Positions 8,216 through 15,977 of a stretch of DNA of 47,792 nucleotides are shown piece by piece (within the stretch, counting starts at the first letter, position 1; each line of letters opens with the position of its first letter). The stretch lies in the NCBI GenBank assembly GCA_947177485.1, contig CAMWUR010000010.1, positions 1 through 47,792 of the forward strand, read 5' to 3'. The notes below the pieces were generated by a model, which saw only the letters and a list, made by a program, of their open reading frames with translations, was not told the origin of the DNA and searched no databases. The stretch is from an uncultured Helicobacter sp. (lineage in GTDB: Bacteria > Campylobacterota > Campylobacteria > Campylobacterales > Helicobacteraceae). Position numbers and translations under genes: made by a program.

Positions 8216-9210
8216 ACAAATGGATTACGCTCGCTGAAGGCGGCGGCGGGCAGGAGAGCGCACGGCTTGTTGCTGCATTTGGCGAGATTTTGGGATTGCA
8301 AAATGCGCATGAGGACGCCGGCGTTTTTTCGCTCCCAAGCCCGCTAGCGATGAGTACCGATTCGTTTACGATTTTGCCTCTGTTTTTTTCCGGTGGCGAT
8401 ATTGGCAAATTGAGCGTGTGCGGCAGTCTCAATGATGTTGCAATGATGGGCGCAAAGCCCACATATCTCACATGCGGTTTGGTGATTGAAGAGGGCTTTT
8501 CGCGCAAGGATTTGTATACAATTCTGCAATCCATGGCGCATGAGGTGCAAAAGGCGGACGTGCAGATTGTGTGCGGCGATACAAAGGTGGTTGAACGAGG
8601 CGGTGTGAAGGGCTTACTCATCAATACGACAGCAGTTGGCGCTGTGCGTTGTCCCGCGCTTTCTTCGCGCAATCTGTGTGCGGGCGATGCCGTGATTCTA
8701 AGCGGTGCTGCTGGAACACATGGCGCGCTTATTTTTGCATTGCGCGAAGAAATCAGTCTGCAAAGTGCATTAGAAAGCGATTGCACACAACTCTATCCGA
8801 TTGTCGCGCCACTCTTTGACGCAGATTTGTCATTGCATGCATTGCGCGATGCCACGCGCGGCGGTGTGGCAGCGGTGCTCAATGAGTGGGCGCTGGCTTC
8901 TAATGTTGGGATTGTGATTGAGCGCGAAAAGATTGTGCTGCTTCCTGAAGTACGCGGAATCTGTGAGCTTCTGGGACTCGATGCGCTGAATTTAGCATGC
9001 GAGGGCGCGGCAATCATTGCGTTGCCCAAAGAGAATGCGCAGCGAGCGCTTGAGATTCTGCACCAAAACGGCGCAATCAATGCACGAATCATCGGCGAGG
9101 TTGTGTGCGAACATCGCGGGCACGTTGTGTGCGAACAACGGCTTGGCAGCTTTGTTGCCCGACAATATCTCGAATATCCAAGTGGCGAGTTTTTGCCACG
9201 AATCTGCTAG
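8212..9210 (+). CDS. hypE: hydrogenase maturation protein HypE
   Basis: A 332-residue PurM/AIR-synthase-fold enzyme that dehydrates a carbamoyl group on its C-terminal cysteine to give the cyanide ligand of [NiFe]-hydrogenase. It shows the Gly-rich start EGGGGQES, the ATP-site segment MSTDSFTILPLFFSGGDIGKL, CGDTKVVERG, DATRGGVAAVLNEWA and the invariant C-terminus PRIC with the thiocarboxamide Cys332. ATG 8212 follows AAGGAGG at 8201-8207. The carbamoyl donor protein HypF, needed for function, is not in this window. hypA follows after 7 bases. Confidence 0.96.
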   Translation: MNKWITLAEGGGGQESARLVAAFGEILGLQNAHEDAGVFSLPSPLAMSTDSFTILPLFFSGGDIGKLSVCGSLNDVAMMGAKPTYLTCGLVIEEGFSRKDLYTILQSMAHEVQKADVQIVCGDTKVVERGGVKGLLINTTAVGAVRCPALSSRNLCAGDAVILSGAAGTHGALIFALREEISLQSALESDCTQLYPIVAPLFDADLSLHALRDATRGGVAAVLNEWALASNVGIVIEREKIVLLPEVRGICELLGLDALNLACEGAAIIALPKENAQRALEILHQNGAINARIIGEVVCEHRGHVVCEQRLGSFVARQYLEYPSGEFLPRIC

Positions 9211-9217
9211 GTGTGCT

Positions 9218-9565
9218 ATGCATGAATATTCGATTGTGGCAGATTTGGTTGAGAAATGTGAGGGCTATGCGCACACGCATTGTGCAAAAATTGTTACAAT
9301 TTTTGTTGGGCTTGGCGAACGCTCGGGTGTGAATGCCGAGTTGCTCGCTCGAGCGTTTGAAAATTATACCGAAGGAAGCAGCTTGGAATGTGCAAGGCTC
9401 AAGATTGTGCCCATTCCTATTACGATTGCTTGCGCGCAGTGTGGCGCAAACCATATAATCGAGAATCTGGAATATGGCACATGTCCAAGCTGCAAGGGCT
9501 CGAATGTGCGCATTATTGAAGGAGAAGAAATGCTGTTGTTGCGCCTCGAGATGGACAAGGACTAA
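9218..9565 (+). CDS. hypA: nickel metallochaperone HypA
   Basis: A 115-residue HypA. The N-terminal MHE motif (His2) binds nickel and the zinc site is formed by Cys72-x2-Cys75 and Cys89-x2-Cys92. HypA works with HypB to insert nickel into hydrogenase. In urease-positive helicobacters it also supports urease, but no urease genes are present here to say whether that applies. The start ATG 9218 has only a weak AGGTG site, so translation may depend on coupling to hypE, 7 bases upstream. Confidence 0.96.
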   Translation: MHEYSIVADLVEKCEGYAHTHCAKIVTIFVGLGERSGVNAELLARAFENYTEGSSLECARLKIVPIPITIACAQCGANHIIENLEYGTCPSCKGSNVRIIEGEEMLLLRLEMDKD

Positions 9566-9574
9566 GGAGGGAGA

Positions 9575-10639
9575 ATGGAGAATCGGGACAAGGAACGATT
9601 GCTGGAGTTTATCAAACAAGAATCGCAAATCAAAGAACGTTGGCAGGTTGTTGAATGGTTTGAACAAGAGAAAAAGCGCTTTGAAGACGAGAAGCAGAAT
9701 CTGCTCGAAAAATGCGAAAAACTCGAGAGGGAGTATAGCGAAAAAAGTCAACTGCTCGAAGAGATGCGCGAACAACTTGGAACACTCGAACAAAGCTTTC
9801 GCGAGATGGAACGTAAAGAGATTGAGAGCAAGGAGCGCTATAAGGAACGGGAGACCCAAAGTCATCAGCTTTTGAGCCAGAATATGGAGCTCACCAATCA
9901 AGTGAGTGTGCTACAAAAAGAACAAAAAGATCTCAAACTTGCTGTGCAGTCGCTCAAGGCAGAATATATCGTACGACAGAATGCACTCAAAGACATCAAA
10001 GATAGGCGCGATTTGTTGCTTGAAAGCACAGCACGTTCGAGTGTCCAAGAAGCAATACCTGTACATCGTGTTGAAGTCATGGGCAAAGGCGGTGAGGTGA
10101 AGAGGGCGATTCCTGCTAAAAACTATTATGAAGAAATCATCGTGAAATTTCAGAGCGGTGAGAGCCGAAGCGAGCGCGAGCTACATGAAGAGCTCGAACG
10201 ACTTCAGGCGCGCGTGATTGACTTGGAGCTTGAGAATGCAAATTTGAGCATTGAAAATCGCGAATTGCGCGGCGAGATGACGCGCGCAAATGGGGGCGCA
10301 ACAACAAGTGTCATTATGCGTCGTGAAAAAGACGAACAGGCAAACAAAGACGAACCAAGCGATGAAGCGCCCAAAAAACAAAAGAAAAAAGAAAAAATGG
10401 CAGCGAGTAAAACACGAGAGACATCTCTAGCAAGGGCGATTCCAGAGCCCGAGATTGAGGATAAAATCGCTCATTTGGGGCAGGTTGTGGAATCGAGCAA
10501 TTTTAAAGAAGGTGCGGATAATGAATTGTCTGAAGCACTCGAACTCGAATCGTTTAGCAGCGATTCGCCCAAAAAGACATTGCTCGAGGATATGCGTATC
10601 ATCGTTCCAACTTTTGCTAATACAAAGAATATGCAATGA
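9575..10639 (+). CDS. coiled-coil protein of unknown function
   Basis: A 354-residue, highly charged protein. Residues of about 1-150 are Glu/Lys/Gln-rich with heptad-like Leu spacing. A less helical centre (VHRVEVMGKGGEVKRAIPAKNYYEEIIVKF) is followed by a second helix (LHEELERLQARVIDLELENANLSIENREL), a Lys-rich stretch (KKQKKKEKMA) and an acidic tail. No signal peptide or membrane segment is seen. From memory, H. pylori also has an uncharacterised gene between hypA and lpxB, so it belongs to the conserved backbone. ATG 9575 follows AAGGAGGGAG, and the stop overlaps the lpxB start (ATGA). A structural or scaffolding role is possible but not shown. Confidence 0.75.
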   Translation: MENRDKERLLEFIKQESQIKERWQVVEWFEQEKKRFEDEKQNLLEKCEKLEREYSEKSQLLEEMREQLGTLEQSFREMERKEIESKERYKERETQSHQLLSQNMELTNQVSVLQKEQKDLKLAVQSLKAEYIVRQNALKDIKDRRDLLLESTARSSVQEAIPVHRVEVMGKGGEVKRAIPAKNYYEEIIVKFQSGESRSERELHEELERLQARVIDLELENANLSIENRELRGEMTRANGGATTSVIMRREKDEQANKDEPSDEAPKKQKKKEKMAASKTRETSLARAIPEPEIEDKIAHLGQVVESSNFKEGADNELSEALELESFSSDSPKKTLLEDMRIIVPTFANTKNMQ

Positions 10640-11691
10640 AAATTGTCGTGAGCGCGCTTGAACCCAGCGCAAATGTGCATTTGAATGTGCTGCTTTCACA
10701 TCTGCAACACCACGATATTGAGCTATGCGGCGTGTTCGATAGCAATCTCGTGCAAGGTTTCCAATCTCTACATTCCCTCGCCGAGTTTGCCGTCATGGGT
10801 TTTTTGGGCGTGATTGGCAAGATTCCCTTTTTGCGCCATGTACAACGTGAGATTGTGAATCTTGCCAAAGATGCTGATAAGGTTTTGCTTATGGATTCAA
10901 GCTCATTCAATCTCCCGATTGCCAAAGCCATTAAACAGCATGGTTATACAGCTGAAGTGATTTATTATATTTTACCGCAAGTATGGATTTGGAAGCCATG
11001 GCGTGCCAAAACTCTCGAGCGCTATTGCGACAGGCTTGCTGCCATTTTTCCATTTGAGACTGCATGCTATCAGAGCAAGGTCGAATTTGTAGGGAATCCA
11101 TTGCTTGATACTCTTCCCCCTGCGCGCGTGAGCCCAACAAACTCACGTGAAATCGCTTTTTTGCCGGGTAGTAGGCGCGCCGAGATTGCCTATCTATTTC
11201 CCATTTTTGCCGAAGTGGCACAGATTCTGCGCACACAGGGCTACACAACAACCTTGATTGTCCCTGCTGTGTTTCAAAAAACCGACTTGCACACACTCTA
11301 TGGCGATGTGAGCGGATTCCAAATTGCGTATGATACGCCTGCAACATTGCAACGTTGCGATTTTGCCTTTGTTTGTAGCGGCACGGCAACCTTACAAGCT
11401 GCGCTGATGGGCATTCCTTTTGTGCTCGCCTACAAGGCGCGCGCACTCGATTATGCGCTGGCGTCTCTTGTTGTCAATCCGCGCTATATCGGGCTTGCAA
11501 ACATCATGTTTGACAAAATGGGCAAAGCGCCACTGCATGTCGAGCTGCGGCAAAATGATGTGAATCGCGACAATCTTCTTGCCGCATTTGCGCATGCCGA
11601 TTCGAACGTATACATCACAGCAGCGCGTGAACTGCGCGATTATCTGCAATCGGGCAGCTCGCAAAAGGTTGCACAATGGCTCATTGGCTAA
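10636..11691 (+). CDS. lpxB: lipid-A-disaccharide synthase LpxB
   Basis: A 351-residue GT19 enzyme that joins UDP-2,3-diacylglucosamine to lipid X at the inner membrane, forming the lipid A disaccharide. Signatures include VSALEPSANVHLN at the N-terminus (the family's SGExSGD-type loop, here modified to SALEPSAN), MGFLGVIGKIPFL, DSSSFNLPIAKAIK, YYILPQVWIWKPWR, FVGNPLLD and FLPGSRRAEI, then CSGTATLQAALMGIPFVLAYK in the donor domain. The start ATG 10636 overlaps the preceding stop. Length is a little below the usual 370-390 residues but typical of this lineage. Confidence 0.95.
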   Translation: MKIVVSALEPSANVHLNVLLSHLQHHDIELCGVFDSNLVQGFQSLHSLAEFAVMGFLGVIGKIPFLRHVQREIVNLAKDADKVLLMDSSSFNLPIAKAIKQHGYTAEVIYYILPQVWIWKPWRAKTLERYCDRLAAIFPFETACYQSKVEFVGNPLLDTLPPARVSPTNSREIAFLPGSRRAEIAYLFPIFAEVAQILRTQGYTTTLIVPAVFQKTDLHTLYGDVSGFQIAYDTPATLQRCDFAFVCSGTATLQAALMGIPFVLAYKARALDYALASLVVNPRYIGLANIMFDKMGKAPLHVELRQNDVNRDNLLAAFAHADSNVYITAARELRDYLQSGSSQKVAQWLIG

Positions 11692-11717
11692 GTACTTTTT
11701 AAAAGGCACTACGTTAC

Positions 11718-11723
11718 TATAAA
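11718..11723 (+). promoter_or_regulatory. probable -10 box of greA promoter
   Basis: TATAAA within TTACTATAAAG lies 20 bases before ATG 11743, in the 51-base gap after lpxB. It is a near-consensus -10. The gap and the strong GGAGG site suggest greA-dut start a new transcript, though read-through from lpxB is also possible. Confidence 0.4.
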
Positions 11724-11742
11724 GTCTTTATTCGGAGGCAGC

Positions 11743-12252
11743 ATGCAACAACAAAACGAACCTATGACGCATTATGGCTATGATTTGGTTGTGGCGGAGC
11801 TCAAGAATCTCAAAGAAGTTGAGCGTCCCAATATTGTCAAAGAAATCAGCGTTGCACGTGAACATGGCGACCTCAAAGAAAATGCTGAATACCATGCGGC
11901 AAAAGAGAAGCAACAATTCATCGAGGCGCGGATTAATGAGCTGGGCGATTTACTCTCGCGCATACGTGTGCTCGACCCATCGACACTCAAGCATGATAAA
12001 ATTGGCTTTGGCAGCACGTTTGAGATTCTTGATTTGGATACAGACAAAAAAACATGCTATACGATTGTTGGTAGTGTCGAGAGCGACCCAAAACGTGGGC
12101 TCATTTCGTTCCATTCGCCGCTTGCTAAAGCCTTTATTGGCAAAGAAGAAGGCGATGAGGTGAGCGTCAAGCTACCGAGCGGCGAAGTCGATTACGAGGT
12201 TGTACGTGTGTTTTTTCGAGAGATTGCGTTTGGGGAAAACGATGCGCATTAA
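11743..12252 (+). CDS. greA: transcription elongation factor GreA
   Basis: A 169-residue GreA/GreB protein. The N-terminal antiparallel coiled coil (residues to about 80) contains GDLKENAEYHAAKEKQ, whose acidic tip residues reach into the RNA polymerase secondary channel and stimulate cleavage of backtracked RNA. The C-terminal FKBP-like domain includes IVGSVESDPKRGLISFHSPLAKAFIGK and EVDYEVVRV. GGAGGC at 11734-11739 precedes ATG 11743. The stop overlaps dut, whose ATG is at 12242. Length is slightly above the usual 157-165 residues. Confidence 0.96.
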   Translation: MQQQNEPMTHYGYDLVVAELKNLKEVERPNIVKEISVAREHGDLKENAEYHAAKEKQQFIEARINELGDLLSRIRVLDPSTLKHDKIGFGSTFEILDLDTDKKTCYTIVGSVESDPKRGLISFHSPLAKAFIGKEEGDEVSVKLPSGEVDYEVVRVFFREIAFGENDAH

Positions 12253-12667
12253 TGTCAAGAAGATTCACAAAAATGCACAGATTCCGTGCTATCAAAGTGC
12301 AGGTGCTGCGGGATTTGATTTGCATGCATGTGAATCTGTGCGCATCGAGCCCGGTTCTGTGGGCGTTGTGCCGATTGGAATCGCGATTGAGATTGAGAGT
12401 GGCTTTGAGGTGCAGGTACGTTCAAGAAGCGGGCTTGCTTTGCAGGGAATTAGCGTGCTGAATAGCCCTGGGACGATTGATAGCGATTATCGTGGTGAAT
12501 TGCAAGTGATTTTGATGAATCATTCTGACTCGCCCTTTGTCGTGCAAATTGGCGATAGAATCGCACAGGGTGTGCTTGCACGCGTATTTTCTGCCGAGTT
12601 TGCAGAAGTGCAGATTCTCAACCCGAGTGTTCGTGACACAAAGGGCTTTGGCAGCACAGGAATATAG
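12242..12667 (+). CDS. dut: deoxyuridine 5'-triphosphate nucleotidohydrolase (dUTPase)
   Basis: A 141-residue trimeric dUTPase that hydrolyses dUTP to dUMP, keeping uracil out of DNA and feeding thymidylate synthesis. All five motifs are visible: AGFDLHA (1), RSRSGLALQG (2), NSPGTIDSDYRGEL (3), GDRIAQGVL (4) and the mobile C-terminal arm DTKGFGSTGI (5). The start ATG 12242 overlaps the greA stop by 11 bases; it has only a weak GGGG site, consistent with coupled translation. Confidence 0.97.
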   Translation: MRINVKKIHKNAQIPCYQSAGAAGFDLHACESVRIEPGSVGVVPIGIAIEIESGFEVQVRSRSGLALQGISVLNSPGTIDSDYRGELQVILMNHSDSPFVVQIGDRIAQGVLARVFSAEFAEVQILNPSVRDTKGFGSTGI

Positions 12668-12675
12668 GAGAAACG

Positions 12676-13410
12676 ATGAGCCTAGAACAAAATATCCAGA
12701 AACTCAAAGATGAAGCGGTTGCCGAAGAGAAGTTTTTGGAAAGCTTTTTGCGAGTCGAAAAATTTTGGAAAAACTTCAAAACACCCATTATCATTGCGCT
12801 TGTTGTGTTTGTCTTTGGCAGTGCGGGCTATTTTGCGAGCCAATGGTTTGTGGAAATGCAAAAAAAGGAGCATTTCGCACTCTATGAATCGCTTCTTGCC
12901 GAGCCCGAGAATGAGCAAAAGCTCCTTGCGCTCAAACAGAGTGGCTCACCACTCTATGAGCTCTTTTTGCTCAAGCGCGCGTCTATGGCAAATGATGTGG
13001 CTGCTCTCGAGCAGCTTTCAGGTGGACAAGAAAGCTTTCTTGCAATGCTTGCGCGCTATCAGGCTGCTTCGCTTAAGGGCGATTTGCAAGCGCTTGATTC
13101 TTTACATGATGTCGATGTGATGCTCGCCGAGATGACGCTTTTGCAGCGCGCCTATCTGTTGTTGAAAACTGATGCAATTGCAGAGGCGCATAGCTTGCTT
13201 GGTAAGATTCCGCTTGATTCGCCTTTGCATGGAATCGCACAATTTTTCGTGCACTATGGAATCACCAAAACCACACAAGCAGCCGCCACACAGGACGCAA
13301 ACAACCCCCCAGAGGGAATCGAAATTTTTGACGCAAACGAATCGCAAAATAGCGGAGCGATTGAAGGAATCGAGCTCTTTAATGGTGCGAAATCGCAACC
13401 AAAGGAATAG
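12676..13410 (+). CDS. single-pass membrane protein, YfgM-like
   Basis: A 244-residue protein with a charged cytoplasmic N-terminus of about 35 residues, one membrane segment (TPIIIALVVFVFGSAGYFASQW, about 37-58) and a helical, TPR-like periplasmic region. This matches YfgM-type proteins, which contact the Sec translocon and periplasmic chaperones. The next gene encodes a lipoprotein with a beta-propeller-like repeat, the same order as yfgM-bamB in enterobacteria, which strengthens the call. The last 45 residues are low complexity (NNPPEGIEIFDANESQ then GAIEGIELFNGAKSQ, a near repeat of PEGIEIFDA/IEGIELFNG). ATG 12676 follows TAGGAGAAACG. Confidence 0.6.
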   Translation: MSLEQNIQKLKDEAVAEEKFLESFLRVEKFWKNFKTPIIIALVVFVFGSAGYFASQWFVEMQKKEHFALYESLLAEPENEQKLLALKQSGSPLYELFLLKRASMANDVAALEQLSGGQESFLAMLARYQAASLKGDLQALDSLHDVDVMLAEMTLLQRAYLLLKTDAIAEAHSLLGKIPLDSPLHGIAQFFVHYGITKTTQAAATQDANNPPEGIEIFDANESQNSGAIEGIELFNGAKSQPKE

Positions 13411-13411
13411 C

Positions 13412-14392
13412 ATGCGAATCTTGCTTTTTCTTTATGCCGCATTTTGTCTCACTGCTTGCAGCACCAAGCAATACTATACGCCAAGCAATATCGAAGCAGA
13501 AGTGCAGCCGCTCGCGCTCACATCGCCTCTTGCGATTGAGAAAAGTGGCGGTATCACGCTCGAAAATGGTGCTGTGCTCACACGTGCTGGAATCTCGAGC
13601 TACAAACTCGAGCGCGGCTGTGTATTTTTGAACGAAAACGAGGAACACACGCTCGCGCTGTGCGATGAGACATTGCAAATTCTTGACAAACAAGGCGGCA
13701 CAAAACGCAACTTGAGCTATCCACACAAACCGCTTGCTGCCTCGATGAATGGCGAGATTCTTGCGCTTGTGCTTGCTGACAATACGCTTTTATTGCAAAA
13801 TGCACACACAGAACAGATTTTGTTTAGCCAAAAGCAGCCGAGCGTGAGTGCGATTAGCGACATCAATGCGAATCCCTATTTCTTGCGCGATTTGGTGATT
13901 TTCCCCACTCTCGATGGTGCGCTTGTGATTGTCGATTATAATCGTTTGCAGATTGTGCGCAATATTGTTGTGGGCAACGCATCGCAGTTTAATAATGTCA
14001 GCTTTCTTGATGTGTTCAATAATCGATTGTTTGCTGCAACCAAATTTCGGCTGATTGCCGTGAGCCCAGAATATATCAGCACGCAAGATGTCAATGTGCG
14101 CGAGGTGCTCGTGTTGCGTGATAGAGTCTATATCTTCACCACCGATGGCGAGGTTTTGCTTTGCGATATGAATCTCAATATCCAAAAACGTATCAAATTT
14201 TCTTTTGCGCATTTCCTTGCTGTGGCAGTAGGGCAAGAGCTTGCAATCCTTGAAAAACGTGGTTATATCATCGCGCTTGAGCCAGACTTTGAATCCTTTC
14301 GCGTCTATCAAATCACTAGAGACATTCAAATGCCTACTTTTGGTGATACAAAAGCCTTATATTTTGGCGAATATTATATCAAGATTCCATAG
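13412..14392 (+). CDS. outer-membrane lipoprotein with beta-propeller-like repeats, BamB-like
   Basis: A 326-residue protein. Its signal peptide (MRILLFLYAAFCLTAC) ends in the lipobox LTAC, so Cys16 would be lipidated. The mature part has repeated hydrophobic beta-strand blocks (EHTLALCDETLQIL, GEILALVLADNTLLL, FPTLDGALVIVDYN, NNRLFAATKFRLIAV, RVYIFTTDGEVLLCD, ELAILEKRGYIIALE) spaced like PQQ/WD-type propeller blades. By analogy with yfgM-bamB it could be the BamB subunit of the beta-barrel assembly machine. Sequence similarity to BamB is not evident by eye, so the call rests on architecture and position. The longer ORF starting at 13172 lies mostly inside the preceding gene. Confidence 0.6.
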   Translation: MRILLFLYAAFCLTACSTKQYYTPSNIEAEVQPLALTSPLAIEKSGGITLENGAVLTRAGISSYKLERGCVFLNENEEHTLALCDETLQILDKQGGTKRNLSYPHKPLAASMNGEILALVLADNTLLLQNAHTEQILFSQKQPSVSAISDINANPYFLRDLVIFPTLDGALVIVDYNRLQIVRNIVVGNASQFNNVSFLDVFNNRLFAATKFRLIAVSPEYISTQDVNVREVLVLRDRVYIFTTDGEVLLCDMNLNIQKRIKFSFAHFLAVAVGQELAILEKRGYIIALEPDFESFRVYQITRDIQMPTFGDTKALYFGEYYIKIP

Positions 14393-14401
14393 GGGCTAGG
14401 C

Positions 14402-15034
14402 ATGGTTTTGTGCGACATTGGCAATAGCTATCTGCATTTCTATTACAACGGGCGTGTGTGGAAAGTGCAGGCGGAGCGACTAGAGCGCGATGAGGCGCTG
14501 CTGCCAATGTATTATGTCAGCGTGAGCCAGAAAAAGACGAAATATCTCCTCGAGATATTTCCCGAGGCGATTAATCTCACACCTTATATGCTACTCGATA
14601 CAGCGTATATTGGGCTTGGCGCTGATAGGATTGCGGCATGCAAAGGCGTGAGCGATGGCGTGATTGTCGATGCGGGCAGCGCGATTACAATTGATGTGAT
14701 GCAAGACAATATGCATCTAGGTGGCTGCATTCTGCCCGGTCTTGTGATGTATGGCAAAATGTATCGTGCCATTTCATCTGTGCTTGGCGGCGAGTTGAAC
14801 CTTGCCATTGAGTTCAACGCATTTCCACAAAACACGCGTGACGCATTAAGCTATGGTGCGCTCAAAAGCATTGTGCTGACGATTGAATCGATTGCAAAAA
14901 ATAAAAAACTCTATTTCACAGGTGGCGATGGCAAATTTTTAGCACGATTTTTTGCTGGTGCGATTCAAGACGATTCGCTCGTATTCAAAGGCATGTTACG
15001 CACTATTGCGGAGCAAAAAGGGGGAGGCAGATGA
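14402..15034 (+). CDS. coaX: type III pantothenate kinase CoaX
   Basis: A 210-residue acetate/sugar kinase-fold enzyme catalysing the first step of CoA synthesis. The phosphate-1 motif is CDIGNS (residues 4-9), GLGADRIAACKG is the pantothenate/dimer region, VDAGSAITIDVM is phosphate-2, LGGCILPGL follows and FTGGDGKFLARFF is the adenosine region. It is shorter than most CoaX (about 255), as usual in Helicobacter. The stop overlaps hisG as ATGA. Confidence 0.93.
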   Translation: MVLCDIGNSYLHFYYNGRVWKVQAERLERDEALLPMYYVSVSQKKTKYLLEIFPEAINLTPYMLLDTAYIGLGADRIAACKGVSDGVIVDAGSAITIDVMQDNMHLGGCILPGLVMYGKMYRAISSVLGGELNLAIEFNAFPQNTRDALSYGALKSIVLTIESIAKNKKLYFTGGDGKFLARFFAGAIQDDSLVFKGMLRTIAEQKGGGR

Positions 15035-15654
15035 AACTACGTATTGCATTGCCCAAAGGGCGAATCGCCGAACGGGCACTCACCATATTTGAACAAATCT
15101 GTGGTACACATATCGCCTTTAGTGGGCGCAAACTTTTGTGCGATGTGGGCGATTGGCAGTTCTTGCTTGTGCGCAATCAAGATATTCCTGCGTATGTGCA
15201 ACATCAAGCAGCTGATGTCGGGATTGTTGGGCTCGATGTGCTCGAAGAGCAAAGTAGCCAACTTGTGCGGCTTTTGGATTTGGGCTTTGGGCATTGTCGC
15301 GTGGTTGTGGCTTCGCCTATGGGGAGTGAGATTGATAACACCAAGCCCGCATTACGAATCGCAACAAAAATGGTCAATCTTGCAAAAAGTTATTTTGCTT
15401 CGCAAGCTATTGCGGTTGAAATCATCAAACTCTATGGTTCGATTGAGCTCGCACCGAGTGTGGGACTTTGCGATGCGATTGTGGATATTGTCGAGACAGG
15501 CAACACGCTCAAAGAGAATGCGCTCAAAATTGATGCCGTGATTCTGCAATCGAGCGCCTATTTGGTTGCAAATCCCAATAGCTTCTATGCTAAACGTAAG
15601 GCGATTTTGAGTCTGCGCGCCCAACTCCAAAATGTGATTGAGACGGCGCGATGA
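15031..15654 (+). CDS. hisG: ATP phosphoribosyltransferase, short form (HisG-S)
   Basis: A 207-residue enzyme for the first step of histidine synthesis (ATP + PRPP). Signatures are LRIALPKGRIAERAL, ADVGIVGLDVLEE, RIATKMVNLAKSYF, KLYGSIELAPSVGLCDAIVDIVETGNTLKENAL (PRPP loop). The regulatory C-terminal domain of long-form HisG is missing, so a HisZ partner elsewhere in the genome would be expected for activity. H. pylori lacks histidine biosynthesis, so this gene argues for a different Helicobacter. It overlaps coaX upstream and the next ORF downstream (ATGA). Confidence 0.95.
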   Translation: MKLRIALPKGRIAERALTIFEQICGTHIAFSGRKLLCDVGDWQFLLVRNQDIPAYVQHQAADVGIVGLDVLEEQSSQLVRLLDLGFGHCRVVVASPMGSEIDNTKPALRIATKMVNLAKSYFASQAIAVEIIKLYGSIELAPSVGLCDAIVDIVETGNTLKENALKIDAVILQSSAYLVANPNSFYAKRKAILSLRAQLQNVIETAR

Positions 15655-15977
15655 GGTGGTGTTATTTTTGCCTTTGCTTGGGCACGCTTTGGGCAGAATG
15701 GGTGATGTTTAGTGATAGTGCTGATACCTATCTCTATAACAACCAAACAGGAGAGGTGTATATCCGCTATAAACAAGGTGGGTTGAACTACAAAGACTTT
15801 TTTGTACGTATGCCAAACGGCGTGATTCCAGAAAACATTCAAGCACCAAGTTTGCCACAAAGTTCGATAAAGCCACTCTCGGGGACAACAAACAACGATA
15901 AGGATTTGAATGCAGCGAAGAGAATGGTTGAAGAGGCGACAAAGCAAATGGGGAATATGCTGTATCAGGGGCAGTAG
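15651..15977 (+). CDS. small exported protein of unknown function
   Basis: A 108-residue protein with a short hydrophobic N-terminus (MRWCYFCLCLGTLWA) ending in an A-x-A-like site (LWAEW), so probably secreted to the periplasm. The mature part begins with a beta-rich block (DTYLYNNQTGEVYIRY) and ends in a helix (NAAKRMVEEATKQMGNML). I do not recognise the family. The start overlaps the hisG stop and the next ATG follows directly after its stop, so it is translated within the coaX-hisG-EAL run. Residues YLYNNQTGEVY suggest recognition of a repeated surface or binding of a small ligand, but nothing firmer can be said. Confidence 0.65.
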   Translation: MRWCYFCLCLGTLWAEWVMFSDSADTYLYNNQTGEVYIRYKQGGLNYKDFFVRMPNGVIPENIQAPSLPQSSIKPLSGTTNNDKDLNAAKRMVEEATKQMGNMLYQGQ

